Positions 20,774-29,115 of a DNA stretch of 64,000 nt are shown one piece after another. A model generated the notes under the pieces. That model was given only the letters and a program-made list of their open reading frames with translations, had not been told where the DNA came from and did no database searches. Location: positions 4,526,001 to 4,590,000 of the forward strand of contig NZ_FNSA01000003.1 of the NCBI RefSeq assembly GCF_900104775.1. Direction: 5' to 3'. Source of the stretch: Tsukamurella tyrosinosolvens. Lineage in GTDB: Bacteria > Actinomycetota > Actinomycetes > Mycobacteriales > Mycobacteriaceae. Within the stretch, counting starts at the first letter, position 1; each line of letters opens with the position of its first letter. Position numbers and translations under genes: made by a program.

Positions 20774-22558
20774 GTGGGGTACCGAGTAACTGATATCGCC
20801 AGAATGACCGGAACGACGCCTCAGAACGTAATTTCCTACCTCCGCTCGCAGGGAGAGTCTGTGATGTCGGCAAGTAGCACCGTTTCAGACACTGCAGCGT
20901 CGGATGCGATCAACAAATTTACTCATGCGGAACACTTGCGGTCAACAGTTCATGCCGACGCTCGCGGGTCGATTTCAAACAATACTCCGGCTACGACCTA
21001 CACATGGCAAGCCAATCCCGTCAAAGCGCCCATCAATCACGACACCACGAAAAATATCCTGGAACTAGAAGCCGAGTTCCCTGTAGCCTCCCAGCACAGA
21101 AGGATGCTCCAGTCTCTTGGGTCGCAATTCTTCTATTCCAATATTATTCGCCTAAAAGACGGCAAGCGACTTGCGTACGCGCTGGCGAGATTCAGCGGCG
21201 CCATTGAGTCAGCGTTCGGAATTACGCGAGAAGTCATGTTCTTCTACACGCCATACTATGACCTCCAAATTCGAACATTCACCAAATGCAAAGAGGTTCT
21301 CGCGCAGCTATCGAAGGCCTCGCGCGAAGCCACTCCCGACCTAATATTTTTCAGCTCTCCCGACGATCGGCTTACAATCAAGCTTGAGGACTGGTCAGGA
21401 ATAGAGTTTACCGCGATTCCTCTAGCAAAAGATCTGTCGGACGAACCGATCGAGATAGTCCGTCTCCTCCGAGACCACGTGTATGCTAGAGACCTGTTCT
21501 ACGAGACGACACCCGTCAGCGGAGACCGATTCTTCGGGCGAAAGTCGATACTTCAGGAACTGAAGGACGACGTAATCAACCAGCGCGTGTCAGGGGTCTT
21601 CGGTCTCCGCAAGAGCGGCAAGACGAGTATCCTTCAACAGCTTTCAGGCCTCATTGAATCAGAATCGATACTTCCTGTCTTCATCGATCTCGAGGTCCTT
21701 CCCTCACCACCAGAAGACCCCACCTCAACGTTCGTATCGAATATTGCGCAGAAGATCGCCGCCCGCCTACGGCAAGCTCAGATACCTTCAGTCCACATCG
21801 ACGATGTAATGGCAAATCCACGCCCTGAATCCCTACACCTCGCACTGTCCCGCGTGCTTGAGAACTTGGCAATATCCCAAACAAGACTCGTGCTACTGCT
21901 GGACGAGATCGAATTCCTTACGCCGACAGATCAGATTGACGTAGCCGAAGGCTCCTTCTCAGGAGTTGCGCAGACTCTTGGCGTCCTGCGCAGTCTAGTA
22001 CAAGAAACAAGCAACTTCACCTTCATTCTGTCCGGACTGACAAACGAAATACTCGAGAACGGCCGCTTGTACGGCCGCCCGAACCCGCTATTCAGTTGGG
22101 CCAAGGCCCGCTACATAGGTCCGTTGTCTCGATCCGAAGCAGATGAGCTCGCTACTGCGGTTGGCGCACAGATGGGAATTGAGCTGGAGCCGGGAGCCCT
22201 CGCAGCGCTCTACGATGGATCCGGGGGACACGCATACCTTTATCGAAACCTTGCGTCCGCGGTCGTATCAGAACTTCCGGTCATAACTTATCGGCGAATA
22301 ATGCGCCAATCAGACGTCCTACGAAAGCTCATTCCATGGAAACGATCTATCGCAGGCAATCTCGATGAGATATTCGGCCACCTAGAACGATACTATCCGA
22401 CAGAGGCAGTACTTCTGGAAATGCTGGTCGAATCTTCAGACGAGTTCGCCACGATCGCTTCTACCGAAGACCGGGCAATTCATCACCTCGCGAGCCTGGG
22501 CCTTCTCAGAGAGCACAACGGCAAGTTCGAAGGCAGCTCAATATTGGATCTCCGATGA
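20774..22558 (+). CDS. IF2-N-like domain / P-loop (AAA or STAND-type) ATPase
   Basis: This 594-residue ATPase of unknown role is not a recognised named gene. Residues 1-50 (YRVTDIARMTGTTPQNVISY, then SASSTV) resemble the N-terminal domain of actinobacterial translation factor IF2. A middle region of about 93-223 contains FFYTPYYDLQIRTF, which I cannot assign. The ATPase core has an FFGRKSIL box (about 252), Walker A GLRKSGKTS (277-285), Walker B LVLLLDE (372-378) and FTFILSG (415-421), with a helical C-terminus. The GTG start follows GGAGGATGGAGG; in-frame ATG 20747 and an extension to 20588 are alternatives. GC is near 50%, far below neighbours. It overlaps the HEPN gene by 4 bp. A conflict or defence role is inference. 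Confidence 0.75.
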   Translation: MGYRVTDIARMTGTTPQNVISYLRSQGESVMSASSTVSDTAASDAINKFTHAEHLRSTVHADARGSISNNTPATTYTWQANPVKAPINHDTTKNILELEAEFPVASQHRRMLQSLGSQFFYSNIIRLKDGKRLAYALARFSGAIESAFGITREVMFFYTPYYDLQIRTFTKCKEVLAQLSKASREATPDLIFFSSPDDRLTIKLEDWSGIEFTAIPLAKDLSDEPIEIVRLLRDHVYARDLFYETTPVSGDRFFGRKSILQELKDDVINQRVSGVFGLRKSGKTSILQQLSGLIESESILPVFIDLEVLPSPPEDPTSTFVSNIAQKIAARLRQAQIPSVHIDDVMANPRPESLHLALSRVLENLAISQTRLVLLLDEIEFLTPTDQIDVAEGSFSGVAQTLGVLRSLVQETSNFTFILSGLTNEILENGRLYGRPNPLFSWAKARYIGPLSRSEADELATAVGAQMGIELEPGALAALYDGSGGHAYLYRNLASAVVSELPVITYRRIMRQSDVLRKLIPWKRSIAGNLDEIFGHLERYYPTEAVLLEMLVESSDEFATIASTEDRAIHHLASLGLLREHNGKFEGSSILDLR

Positions 22559-23664
22559 CAGATACGACCAGCTGGTTCGACGGCGTAGCTCGTGACGCCC
22601 GACGGTACTCAATCGTATTCCTCCATCTCGGCGCCGCGTTCGCTTCTTGTAGAGCCGACCTTGAATCCACCGGCGCTGCGCTCGTGACGGTGGACGACTA
22701 CCTCGATGGCACCAGTGGTTGCGGCGAAGAGTCCCTACTCATCATTGATCAGATCGAGCGATGTATCGAGAACAAGAAGTTGCGTCTTGGCGATCTAAGG
22801 TCAAGGGTCATGACAGACGTCGACGAGAACTCCAAAAGGATTGTATTGATCTCGTCTCGCGCAAGATCGGCGTTTCCCAGAACCATCGGCAGCGACCTCT
22901 TAACCAACGCTAAGCATTGCTTCATCAAATCGGATAGCGACCAAGGAACATCCCCTGCCGAGAACTCAATCTCACACCCAGACTGGCCGGCGGGCGACCT
23001 CGAACAACTGCTCATTCAGTGTGTAAACGAGCTAAGCACTGGAACCGTTGTTGACATTGGGTCACTAATCTGGGATCTGGGGTTGAGCCCAAATGAGACA
23101 ATTGAGAATCTTACACCCGTGGATGTCGAGGCCCTACGAAGTTCAGGCCTTATCGAAGTCGTCGATTCGGGAAAACCCAGCTGGACGATATCCAGCCGGT
23201 GGAAAATGTTTCGCAGCGCGGTCGCAACAGCAGCGTCAACGCACGCTACATCCTCCGAATGGCTATCAGATGCGTTCGTCGACCTGTGGTTCATAGAACG
23301 ACAGGTGCGGAATGTCTTTCGGACCGCGTTAATAGCCAAGTACGCGAACAACTGGCGTTCAGCCTCAGTAAATGGAGTTTCCGAGGAAGAATTGGTGGCA
23401 CGTGCCAAGAGAGACGCCGCCCCGAGAGCCGAACGCGTCGAAGATCTGCGTGACCCACTGGAGTGGTTGACAACAAGCGAACTACTAGACCTGCGAGAGG
23501 CTAGGAGCCTCGGAGAACTCGGGATTGAGGCCTTTCTATGGACCAAGATGCGAAACGAGATTCTCCCGATCCGCAACCGAATAGCGCATATGCGCATCGT
23601 AAGCGAGCGAGACGCCCTGACCGTTTCTACCTGGCGCAAAATCGTGCAAAAGAAGCTTCAGTGA
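22555..23664 (+). CDS. HEPN-domain protein, putative RNase effector
   Basis: This 369-residue protein's C-terminal part is helical and ends in IRNRIAHMR, the Rx4H catalytic motif of HEPN RNases (R340, H345) as in Swt1- and abortive-infection-type families. The first 130 residues look like a P-loop-fold remnant without a Walker A: a LLIIDQIE strand resembling Walker B, and RIVLISSRARSAFPRTIG resembling a sensor segment. A winged-helix-like stretch (LTPVDVEALRSSGLIEVVDSG) follows at about 186-212. The ATG overlaps the ATPase stop (ATGA), so the two are co-translated. GC is about 50%. An RNA-cleaving toxin governed by the ATPase is inferred; no direct proof of activity. Confidence 0.7.
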   Translation: MTDTTSWFDGVARDARRYSIVFLHLGAAFASCRADLESTGAALVTVDDYLDGTSGCGEESLLIIDQIERCIENKKLRLGDLRSRVMTDVDENSKRIVLISSRARSAFPRTIGSDLLTNAKHCFIKSDSDQGTSPAENSISHPDWPAGDLEQLLIQCVNELSTGTVVDIGSLIWDLGLSPNETIENLTPVDVEALRSSGLIEVVDSGKPSWTISSRWKMFRSAVATAASTHATSSEWLSDAFVDLWFIERQVRNVFRTALIAKYANNWRSASVNGVSEEELVARAKRDAAPRAERVEDLRDPLEWLTTSELLDLREARSLGELGIEAFLWTKMRNEILPIRNRIAHMRIVSERDALTVSTWRKIVQKKLQ

Positions 23665-23757
23665 GCGAGCCGTAGGCTGCGACTGTGCTCCCGCCGGTAT
23701 TCGCCCAGGGCGAACGGACTGGACATCAACGTAACTTGAGGTCATAGCCTTGTATGC

Positions 23758-25626
23758 ATGAGCATGGAATCGGTCGCGTGGAGCACGCTGTATCAAGGGA
23801 ATCGGTCGCTCGACGCGCCGTCGCGCCGCCCGAGCGAGACGTTGCGCCGCATGGGCCCGTTCGCCCGCCCGCACCGCTGGCGCCTCACCGCGTTCCTGCT
23901 GCTCTCCGTCGTCTCCGCGCTGCTCGCGGTCGCTACTCCCCTGCTCGCGGGCAGGGTGGTCGACCGGATCGTCGGCGGCGGCCCGACGAGCACCGTCGTC
24001 GAGATCGCGATCCTCATCGCCGTCATCGCGGTCGTGGGCGCCGGCGTCGACCTGCTGTCCCGCTGGTTCTCCTCCCGCATCGGCGAGGGCCTCATCTACC
24101 AGCTGCGCACCGCGGTCTTCGACCACGTCCAGACGATGCCCGTCGCCTTCTTCACCCGCACCCGCACGGGCGCGCTGGTCAGCCGGCTCAACAACGACGT
24201 GCTCGGCGCGCAGCGCGCCTTCTCCGACACCCTCGCCGGCGTCGTGACCAACGTCGTGACGCTGGCGCTCACGCTGGGCGTCATGCTCAGCATCTCGTGG
24301 CAGATCACGCTGCTCGCGCTGGTGCTGCTGCCGGTTTTCATCATCCCGTCGCGCAGCATGGGCCGCAGGATCGCCGCCATGTCACGGCGCGCCGCCCGGC
24401 ACAACGCATCCATGAGCGACCAGATGACCGAGCGCTTCTCCGCGCCCGGCGCGACCCTGGTGAAGCTGTACGGCCGGCCCGAGATCGAGTCACGGGCCTT
24501 CGCCACCCGCGCCGGGGCGGTCCGCGACATCGGCGTGAGCACGGCGATGTGGCGCATGACGTTCGTGACGATTCTGACGCTGGTCAGCTCGCTGGCTCTG
24601 GCGCTGGTCTACGGCCTCGGCGGCTTCTACGCGATCCGCGGCGATCTGCAGGCCGGCGCCGTCGTGGCCCTCGCGCTGCTGCTGACCCGGCTGTACGTGC
24701 CCCTGACCGCGCTCGCCAACGCGCGCGTCGAGGTGATGACCGCGCTGGTCTCCTTCGAGCGGGTCTTCGAGGTGCTGGACCTGGAGCCGATGGTGCGCGA
24801 CGCTCCCGACGCGCGCGACATCGAGAAGGGCCCCACCGAGCTGCGGTTCGACGGCGTCGACTTCGCCTACCCCTCGGCCGAGAAGGTCTCGTTGGCATCG
24901 CTGGAGGAGGTCGCGCAGCTCGACACCCGCGGCGGCGAGACGGTGCTGCACGGGATCGGGTTCACCGCGGAGCCGGGCTCGATGGTCGCGCTGGTCGGCA
25001 GCTCCGGCGCCGGCAAGTCGACGATCGCGCAGCTCGCCACCCGCCTCTACGATCCCGACGCGGGCGCGATCACCCTGAACGGCGTGGACCTGCGCGACAT
25101 CACCGCCCGGAGCCTGCATTCCGCCGTCGGCCTGGTGACGCAGGACGGCCACCTGTTCCACGACAGCATCCGCGCGAACCTCCTGCTCGCGAACCCGGAC
25201 GCGTCCGAGGCGGACATCCGGGACGCGCTGCGCCGCGCCCGCCTCGACGAACTGATCGGGCACCTGCCCGACGGCCTCGACACCGTCGTCGGCGAGCGGG
25301 GCTACCGCCTGTCGGGCGGCGAGCGCCAGCGCCTCACCATCGCGCGACTACTGCTCGCGCAGCCCTCCGTCGTCATCCTCGACGAGGCCACGGCGCACCT
25401 GGATTCGACGTCCGAGGCCGCCGTGCAGGCGGCCCTCGCCGAGGCCCTGGCGGACCGCACGTCGCTGGTGATCGCGCACCGCCTCTCGACGATCCGCGCG
25501 GCCGACCAGATCCTCGTGCTGGAGGAGGGCCGCATCGTCGAGCGCGGCACGCACGAGGCCCTGCTGGCGCGCGGCGGACGCTACGCGGAGCTCTACCGCA
25601 CGCAGTTCGCCGACCAGGCGGCCTGA
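23758..25626 (+). CDS. ABC exporter, fused membrane-ATPase half transporter
   Basis: This 622-residue half transporter has a six-helix exporter domain (about residues 30-330, with QTMPVAFFTRTRTGALVSRL as the typical coupling region) and a C-terminal ATPase: Walker A GSSGAGKST, Q-loop GLVTQDGHLFHD, signature LSGGERQRL, Walker B VVILDEAT and switch IAHRLSTI. It is likely to function as a homodimer and to export a lipid, peptide or drug; the substrate is not deducible. It is monocistronic, starting at ATG 23758 (ATG 23764 also possible). It marks the return to high GC after the island. Confidence 0.9.
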   Translation: MSMESVAWSTLYQGNRSLDAPSRRPSETLRRMGPFARPHRWRLTAFLLLSVVSALLAVATPLLAGRVVDRIVGGGPTSTVVEIAILIAVIAVVGAGVDLLSRWFSSRIGEGLIYQLRTAVFDHVQTMPVAFFTRTRTGALVSRLNNDVLGAQRAFSDTLAGVVTNVVTLALTLGVMLSISWQITLLALVLLPVFIIPSRSMGRRIAAMSRRAARHNASMSDQMTERFSAPGATLVKLYGRPEIESRAFATRAGAVRDIGVSTAMWRMTFVTILTLVSSLALALVYGLGGFYAIRGDLQAGAVVALALLLTRLYVPLTALANARVEVMTALVSFERVFEVLDLEPMVRDAPDARDIEKGPTELRFDGVDFAYPSAEKVSLASLEEVAQLDTRGGETVLHGIGFTAEPGSMVALVGSSGAGKSTIAQLATRLYDPDAGAITLNGVDLRDITARSLHSAVGLVTQDGHLFHDSIRANLLLANPDASEADIRDALRRARLDELIGHLPDGLDTVVGERGYRLSGGERQRLTIARLLLAQPSVVILDEATAHLDSTSEAAVQAALAEALADRTSLVIAHRLSTIRAADQILVLEEGRIVERGTHEALLARGGRYAELYRTQFADQAA

Positions 25627-25635
25627 GGCCCGGCC

Positions 25636-25998
25636 TCAGTGCCCCGCGGCGGCGGCGATGCAGAACTCGTTGCCCTCGGGGTCCTGCAGCACGGTCCACT
25701 GGAAGCCCCACTCGTCGTGCTCGCGCACCGTCGACGCGCCGAGCCCCTCGAGGCGGGCGACCTCCGCGGCGCGGTCGTCCGCGACGAGGTCCAGGTGCAG
25801 ACGGTTCTTCACGGTCTTGCCCTCGGGCACGGCGAGGAACATCATCCGCGGCAGAGCGGGATTCGCGTAGCCGATGGTGCGCATGAAGGCGTTACCGTCG
25901 TTCTCGTCGACGGGCACGCCGAGCGCCTGCGACCAGAACGCCGCCTGTCCGGCGACGTCGGCGCAGTCGAGGTTGATCATCTGCAGTGTGAGGGCCAT
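25636..25998 (-). CDS. VOC-family (glyoxalase fold) protein
   Basis: This 120-residue vicinal-oxygen-chelate protein has paired beta-alpha-beta modules: LQMINLDCADVAGQAAFWSQ, then LHLDLVADDRAAEVARLEGLG and VLQDPEGNEFCI. Members include glyoxalases, dioxygenases and antibiotic-binding proteins; no specific function can be given. The ATG lies 1 nt after the merR stop, with AGGAG inside the merR end, so it is co-transcribed with and probably controlled by the MerR regulator. Confidence 0.85.
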   Translation of the reverse strand: MALTLQMINLDCADVAGQAAFWSQALGVPVDENDGNAFMRTIGYANPALPRMMFLAVPEGKTVKNRLHLDLVADDRAAEVARLEGLGASTVREHDEWGFQWTVLQDPEGNEFCIAAAAGH

Positions 25999-25999
25999 G

Positions 26000-26806
26000 T
26001 CAGTTCTCCTTCGTCGCGGCGGCCTCGACGGGCCACCAGATCTCGGTGCGCAGGTCCGCGGGATTCGCGGCGGCGCAGGGGTCCACGAGGTAGCGCTCGA
26101 TGATCGAGCCGCGCGCGTCGGTCGCGTTACGCGCCACCCACGCGCCGAGCTGGCCGTAGGTCTCGTCGAACCGCTCGTAGGAGCCGTGGTGCACGGCGAC
26201 GGCGCAGAGCGCGCGCCCCAGCCTCCGGTTGCGCACCCGCCCCGTCACCGCGCCGGGGCCGGAGACGGGGATCAGCGCGGCCACCTGCTCGACCTCGGCG
26301 ACCTGCGACGGGTACTCGGCCAGCGAGGGCCCGGTCACCGTCAGGCCCGACGCCGCGGCGCACGCCTCCAGCTCGGAGTAGGCGGCGTCGAGGAACGCGG
26401 GGAGGCGGGCGTGCTCCACGGTGCCCGCGATCTCCAACACGTCGACCGCCTCGAACTCGCGCAGGTGGGTCGGGGTGTGCGCGACTGGGGCGGTCGCGTC
26501 TTGCAGCGCGACGATGGCCCGCTCCAGGCCGGCGCGGCGCTCGCGGAGCGTCGCCTCGTGCTCGGCGAGGATCTCGCGGGTCACGTCGGGGTCGCGGGCC
26601 TCGAGCACGCGCGCGACGGCGGCCAGTGGCACGTCGAGGTCGCGCAGCCGGGTGAGCACCGCGGCGTCGTGCACCTGCGCCGCGTCGTAGTGCCGGTACC
26701 CCGTCGCGGGGTCGATCGCGGCGGGCACCAGCACGCCCTGCTCGTGGTAGCGCCGCAGCTGCTTGACGGAGAGCAGGGTTGCGCGCGAGAACATCCCGAT
26801 CGACAT
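26000..26806 (-). CDS. MerR-family transcriptional regulator with effector domain
   Basis: This 268-residue regulator has an N-terminal MerR helix-turn-helix (MSIGMFSRATLLSVKQLRRY, HEQGVLVPAAIDPATGYRHY), a coiled dimer helix (ILAEHEATLRERRAGLERAI), and a C-terminal GyrI/BmrR-like ligand domain (CAVAVHHGSYERFDETYGQL). This resembles multidrug-sensing BmrR relatives. ATG 26806 was chosen because the HTH begins there; a longer frame to 26863 crosses the promoter. The gene is followed at once by the VOC gene and is divergent from a deaminase. Confidence 0.88.
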   Translation of the reverse strand: MSIGMFSRATLLSVKQLRRYHEQGVLVPAAIDPATGYRHYDAAQVHDAAVLTRLRDLDVPLAAVARVLEARDPDVTREILAEHEATLRERRAGLERAIVALQDATAPVAHTPTHLREFEAVDVLEIAGTVEHARLPAFLDAAYSELEACAAASGLTVTGPSLAEYPSQVAEVEQVAALIPVSGPGAVTGRVRNRRLGRALCAVAVHHGSYERFDETYGQLGAWVARNATDARGSIIERYLVDPCAAANPADLRTEIWWPVEAAATKEN

Positions 26807-26830
26807 GAGGCCCGGTATGGTCACGGATCG

Positions 26831-26863
26831 AGTATGGGGTCTCCCCCCCGAGGGGAGGGTCAA
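26831..26863 (-). promoter_or_regulatory. MerR-type promoter/operator with long spacer
   Basis: On the minus strand TTGACC is followed after 20-21 bp by CATACT. The spacer contains a CTCCCC..GGGGAG dyad. An over-long spacer with a central palindrome is the hallmark of MerR-activated promoters, so the regulator probably controls itself and the VOC gene. Confidence 0.6.
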
Positions 26864-26891
26864 GTCCGGCGCGGCGGGCTACGGTCGAGCG

Positions 26892-27383
26892 ATGACCGTC
26901 TCCGCCCCCACCGCCGCCGATCTGCCGTACCTGCGCCGCTGCGTCGACCTCGCCCGCGCCGCCCTCGACGACGCGGACGAGCCCTTCGGCTCGCTGCTCG
27001 TCCACGAGGGCGGGATCGTCTTCGAGGACCGCAACCGGGTCTCGGGCGGCGACGCGACGCGGCACCCCGAGTTCGAGATCGCTCGCTGGGCGGCCGAGCA
27101 TCTTGCGCCCGCGGAGCGCGCCGCTGCGGTGACCTACACGTCGGGCGAGCACTGCGCGATGTGCAGCGCCGCGCACGCCTGGGTAGGGCTCGGCCGCATC
27201 GTCTATGCGGGGAGCACGGAGCAGTTGGTCGCCTGGCACGCGGAATGGGGCGTCGCCCCGTCCCCGGTCGCGCCGCTGCCGATCCACGCCGTCGCGCCGA
27301 CGGTGCCGGTGGCGGGCCCGGAGCCCTCCCTCGCCGACGAGCTGCGCATCCTGCACGCCCGCGCGGCGGGCGTCGACGCGTGA
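26892..27383 (+). CDS. Nucleoside/nucleobase deaminase (cytidine deaminase fold)
   Basis: This 163-residue zinc-dependent deaminase shows the metal-binding and catalytic motif HPEFE (His and Glu) and the second zinc motif HCAMC in SGEHCAMCSAAHAW. The family covers guanine deaminases, tRNA adenosine deaminases and related enzymes; GLGRIVYAGSTEQL is typical of the small stand-alone nucleoside deaminases. The start ATG 26892 comes after the MerR promoter region of the divergent gene. Its stop overlaps the GTG of the ankyrin lipoprotein. Confidence 0.85.
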   Translation: MTVSAPTAADLPYLRRCVDLARAALDDADEPFGSLLVHEGGIVFEDRNRVSGGDATRHPEFEIARWAAEHLAPAERAAAVTYTSGEHCAMCSAAHAWVGLGRIVYAGSTEQLVAWHAEWGVAPSPVAPLPIHAVAPTVPVAGPEPSLADELRILHARAAGVDA

Positions 27384-28114
27384 GGCGCCTCGCCGCGGTC
27401 GGTACCGCGATCCTGCTCGCCGGCTGCTCCGTCGACGAGCTCCCGCCGGCTCCCTCGAGCAAGTCAGCGGCCCCGTCGGGCCCGGTCGCGGCCCCGTCGT
27501 CGACGGTGCGCCCCGCCCCGACCCCGGAGGCGACCCGGGCGCTCGTGCGGGCCGTGACCGACGGGGACCTCGCCGCGACCCGGACCGCCATCGCCGACGG
27601 CGCCGACCTGGAGGTCCGCATCACCCGCGCCCGGACGGCGGTGGTCGCGGCGACGAAGGCCGGGCACACGCAGGTCGCGCTGGCCCTCCTCGACGCGGGC
27701 GCGGACCCGAACGCCAAGGACGACATCCAGGACTCCGCGTACCTCTACGCCGGAGCGGAGGGGATGACCGAGATCCTCGCGTCGACGCTGCGGCACGGCG
27801 CCGACGTGCGCAGCCTCAACCGCTACCGCGGGACGGCGCTGATCCCGGCGTGCGAGCACGGGCACGTCGAGAACGTGAAGCTGCTCATCGCCGCCGGCGT
27901 TGACGTGGACCACATCAACGACTCGGGCTGGACCTGCCTCCTCGAGGCGGTGATCCTGGGCAACGGCGACGCGGACCACGTGGAGACCGTGCGCCTCGTC
28001 CTCGACGCGGGCGCCCGCCCCGATCTCGCCGACCGGCAGGGCGTCACGGCGCGACAGCACGCCGTCGCGCGCGGGCAGAACGCCGTCGTCGCAGAGATCG
28101 ATCGCCGCCGCTGA
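27380..28114 (+). CDS. Ankyrin-repeat lipoprotein
   Basis: This 244-residue exported lipoprotein has the signal peptide VRRLAAVGTAILLAGC with a LAGC lipobox (Cys at about residue 16), a proline/serine-rich linker (APSSKSAAPSGPVAAPSST), then about five ankyrin-type repeats, for example AGHTQVALALLDAGADPNAK, GHVENVKLLIAAGVDVDHIN and HVETVRLVLDAGARPDLADR. Ankyrins bind proteins, so an envelope scaffold or inhibitor role is likely but unproven. GTG 27380 overlaps the deaminase stop (GTGA), making a two-gene operon. Confidence 0.83.
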   Translation: MRRLAAVGTAILLAGCSVDELPPAPSSKSAAPSGPVAAPSSTVRPAPTPEATRALVRAVTDGDLAATRTAIADGADLEVRITRARTAVVAATKAGHTQVALALLDAGADPNAKDDIQDSAYLYAGAEGMTEILASTLRHGADVRSLNRYRGTALIPACEHGHVENVKLLIAAGVDVDHINDSGWTCLLEAVILGNGDADHVETVRLVLDAGARPDLADRQGVTARQHAVARGQNAVVAEIDRRR

Positions 28115-28123
28115 CGGGCCGGC

Positions 28124-29086
28124 TCAGGCGGCCTCGCTGCGCGACTCCTCGGCCTCGGTGAGGTGCTCGGAGAGGAAGGCGACGGCCGTCTTGTACGCGG
28201 CCCAGGACTCCGGCGTGAGGCCCGCGCTGACGACGAAGGCATGAACCTGTCCGTCGTAGACGTGCACCTCGTTCTCCACGCCGGCGCGATCGAGCGCGGC
28301 GTGCAGCTCCAGCGAATCGAGCTCCAGCGCCTCACGGCTCGCGGCGAACAGGATGCTCGGCGGGAAGTAACGCGCGGTCGCGTCGGTGGTCATGTCCTCC
28401 GGGCCGCGCAGTTCCTCCGGGCCGCGGCCCAGCACGGTGCGCAGCTTGCGGATCTTGCCGAGCGGCAGCATCGCGTCGTGCCGCGATGACCGCGGCAGCC
28501 CGGCGCTGATGTCCAGGAACGGGGAGAAGCCGGCGAACGCCGTCGGCCCCTGGATACCCGCCTCGGCGGCGTACTGGATCACCTTGGCGCACACGAATCC
28601 GCCGGCGGAGTCGCCCGCGACGAGGATCCGGTCGAAGTCCCCCGATTCCAGCAGCTCGCGGTACGCGGCGAAGCCGTCCGCGACGGACGTCCCCACGCCA
28701 CCGTCGGGGTACTGCCGGTACTCGACGTTGTAGACGGGCACGCGCAGTCCGCGGGCCAGCAGCACCGCGATGCGGCGGTGCGTGTCGAGGTTGCAGCCGA
28801 TGAAGGCGCCGCCGTGGTAGTAGACGAGGGCCGCGCGCGGGTGCGGGTCGGCGTCACCGTCGGGGACGATGCGCTCGGTGGGCACGCCGCCGAGGACGAT
28901 CTTCTCGATCCGGACGCCGCGCACGGACTGCGGCACCCGGCTGAGGTAGGGCTCCGCGGCGCGCAGGATCGGCAGGGTCCGATCGCTCATCGGGAAGACG
29001 CGGAAAACCGTCTTCATCACGATCCGGACGAACCACAGCACGATCAGGGCACGCACACTGCGGCCACGATGGGCGATGACGGCCAT
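28124..29086 (-). CDS. Alpha/beta hydrolase, hormone-sensitive-lipase-like esterase
   Basis: This 320-residue carboxylesterase of the HSL (Lip/Est) family has the oxyanion motif YYHGGAFIG and nucleophile GDSAGGF. An N-terminal hydrophobic helix (VRALIVLWFVRIVMKTVF) suggests membrane association. ATG 29086 is preceded by AAGGAG at 8 nt; an upstream in-frame GTG at 29095 is too close to that site. A 14-bp palindrome overlaps the likely -10 just upstream, so a TetR-type repressor probably controls it. It is divergent from the Pls-like synthetase. The natural ester is unknown. Confidence 0.87.
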   Translation of the reverse strand: MAVIAHRGRSVRALIVLWFVRIVMKTVFRVFPMSDRTLPILRAAEPYLSRVPQSVRGVRIEKIVLGGVPTERIVPDGDADPHPRAALVYYHGGAFIGCNLDTHRRIAVLLARGLRVPVYNVEYRQYPDGGVGTSVADGFAAYRELLESGDFDRILVAGDSAGGFVCAKVIQYAAEAGIQGPTAFAGFSPFLDISAGLPRSSRHDAMLPLGKIRKLRTVLGRGPEELRGPEDMTTDATARYFPPSILFAASREALELDSLELHAALDRAGVENEVHVYDGQVHAFVVSAGLTPESWAAYKTAVAFLSEHLTEAEESRSEAA

Positions 29087-29101
29087 GTCGAGCACTCCTT
29101 G

Positions 29102-29115
29102 TTACTGGCCAGTAA
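29102..29115. promoter_or_regulatory. 14-bp palindromic operator upstream of the esterase
   Basis: TTACTGGCCAGTAA is a perfect palindrome located 16 bp upstream of the esterase ATG and overlapping a TAGATT -10-like sequence on the minus strand. Its form suits a TetR-family repressor. No regulator gene is adjacent, so the binder is unknown. Confidence 0.5.

Noticed and set aside
26807-26863. Longer MerR protein starting at 26863
   Set aside because: It would run through the MerR-type promoter, and the HTH domain of the family begins at the ATG at 26806.
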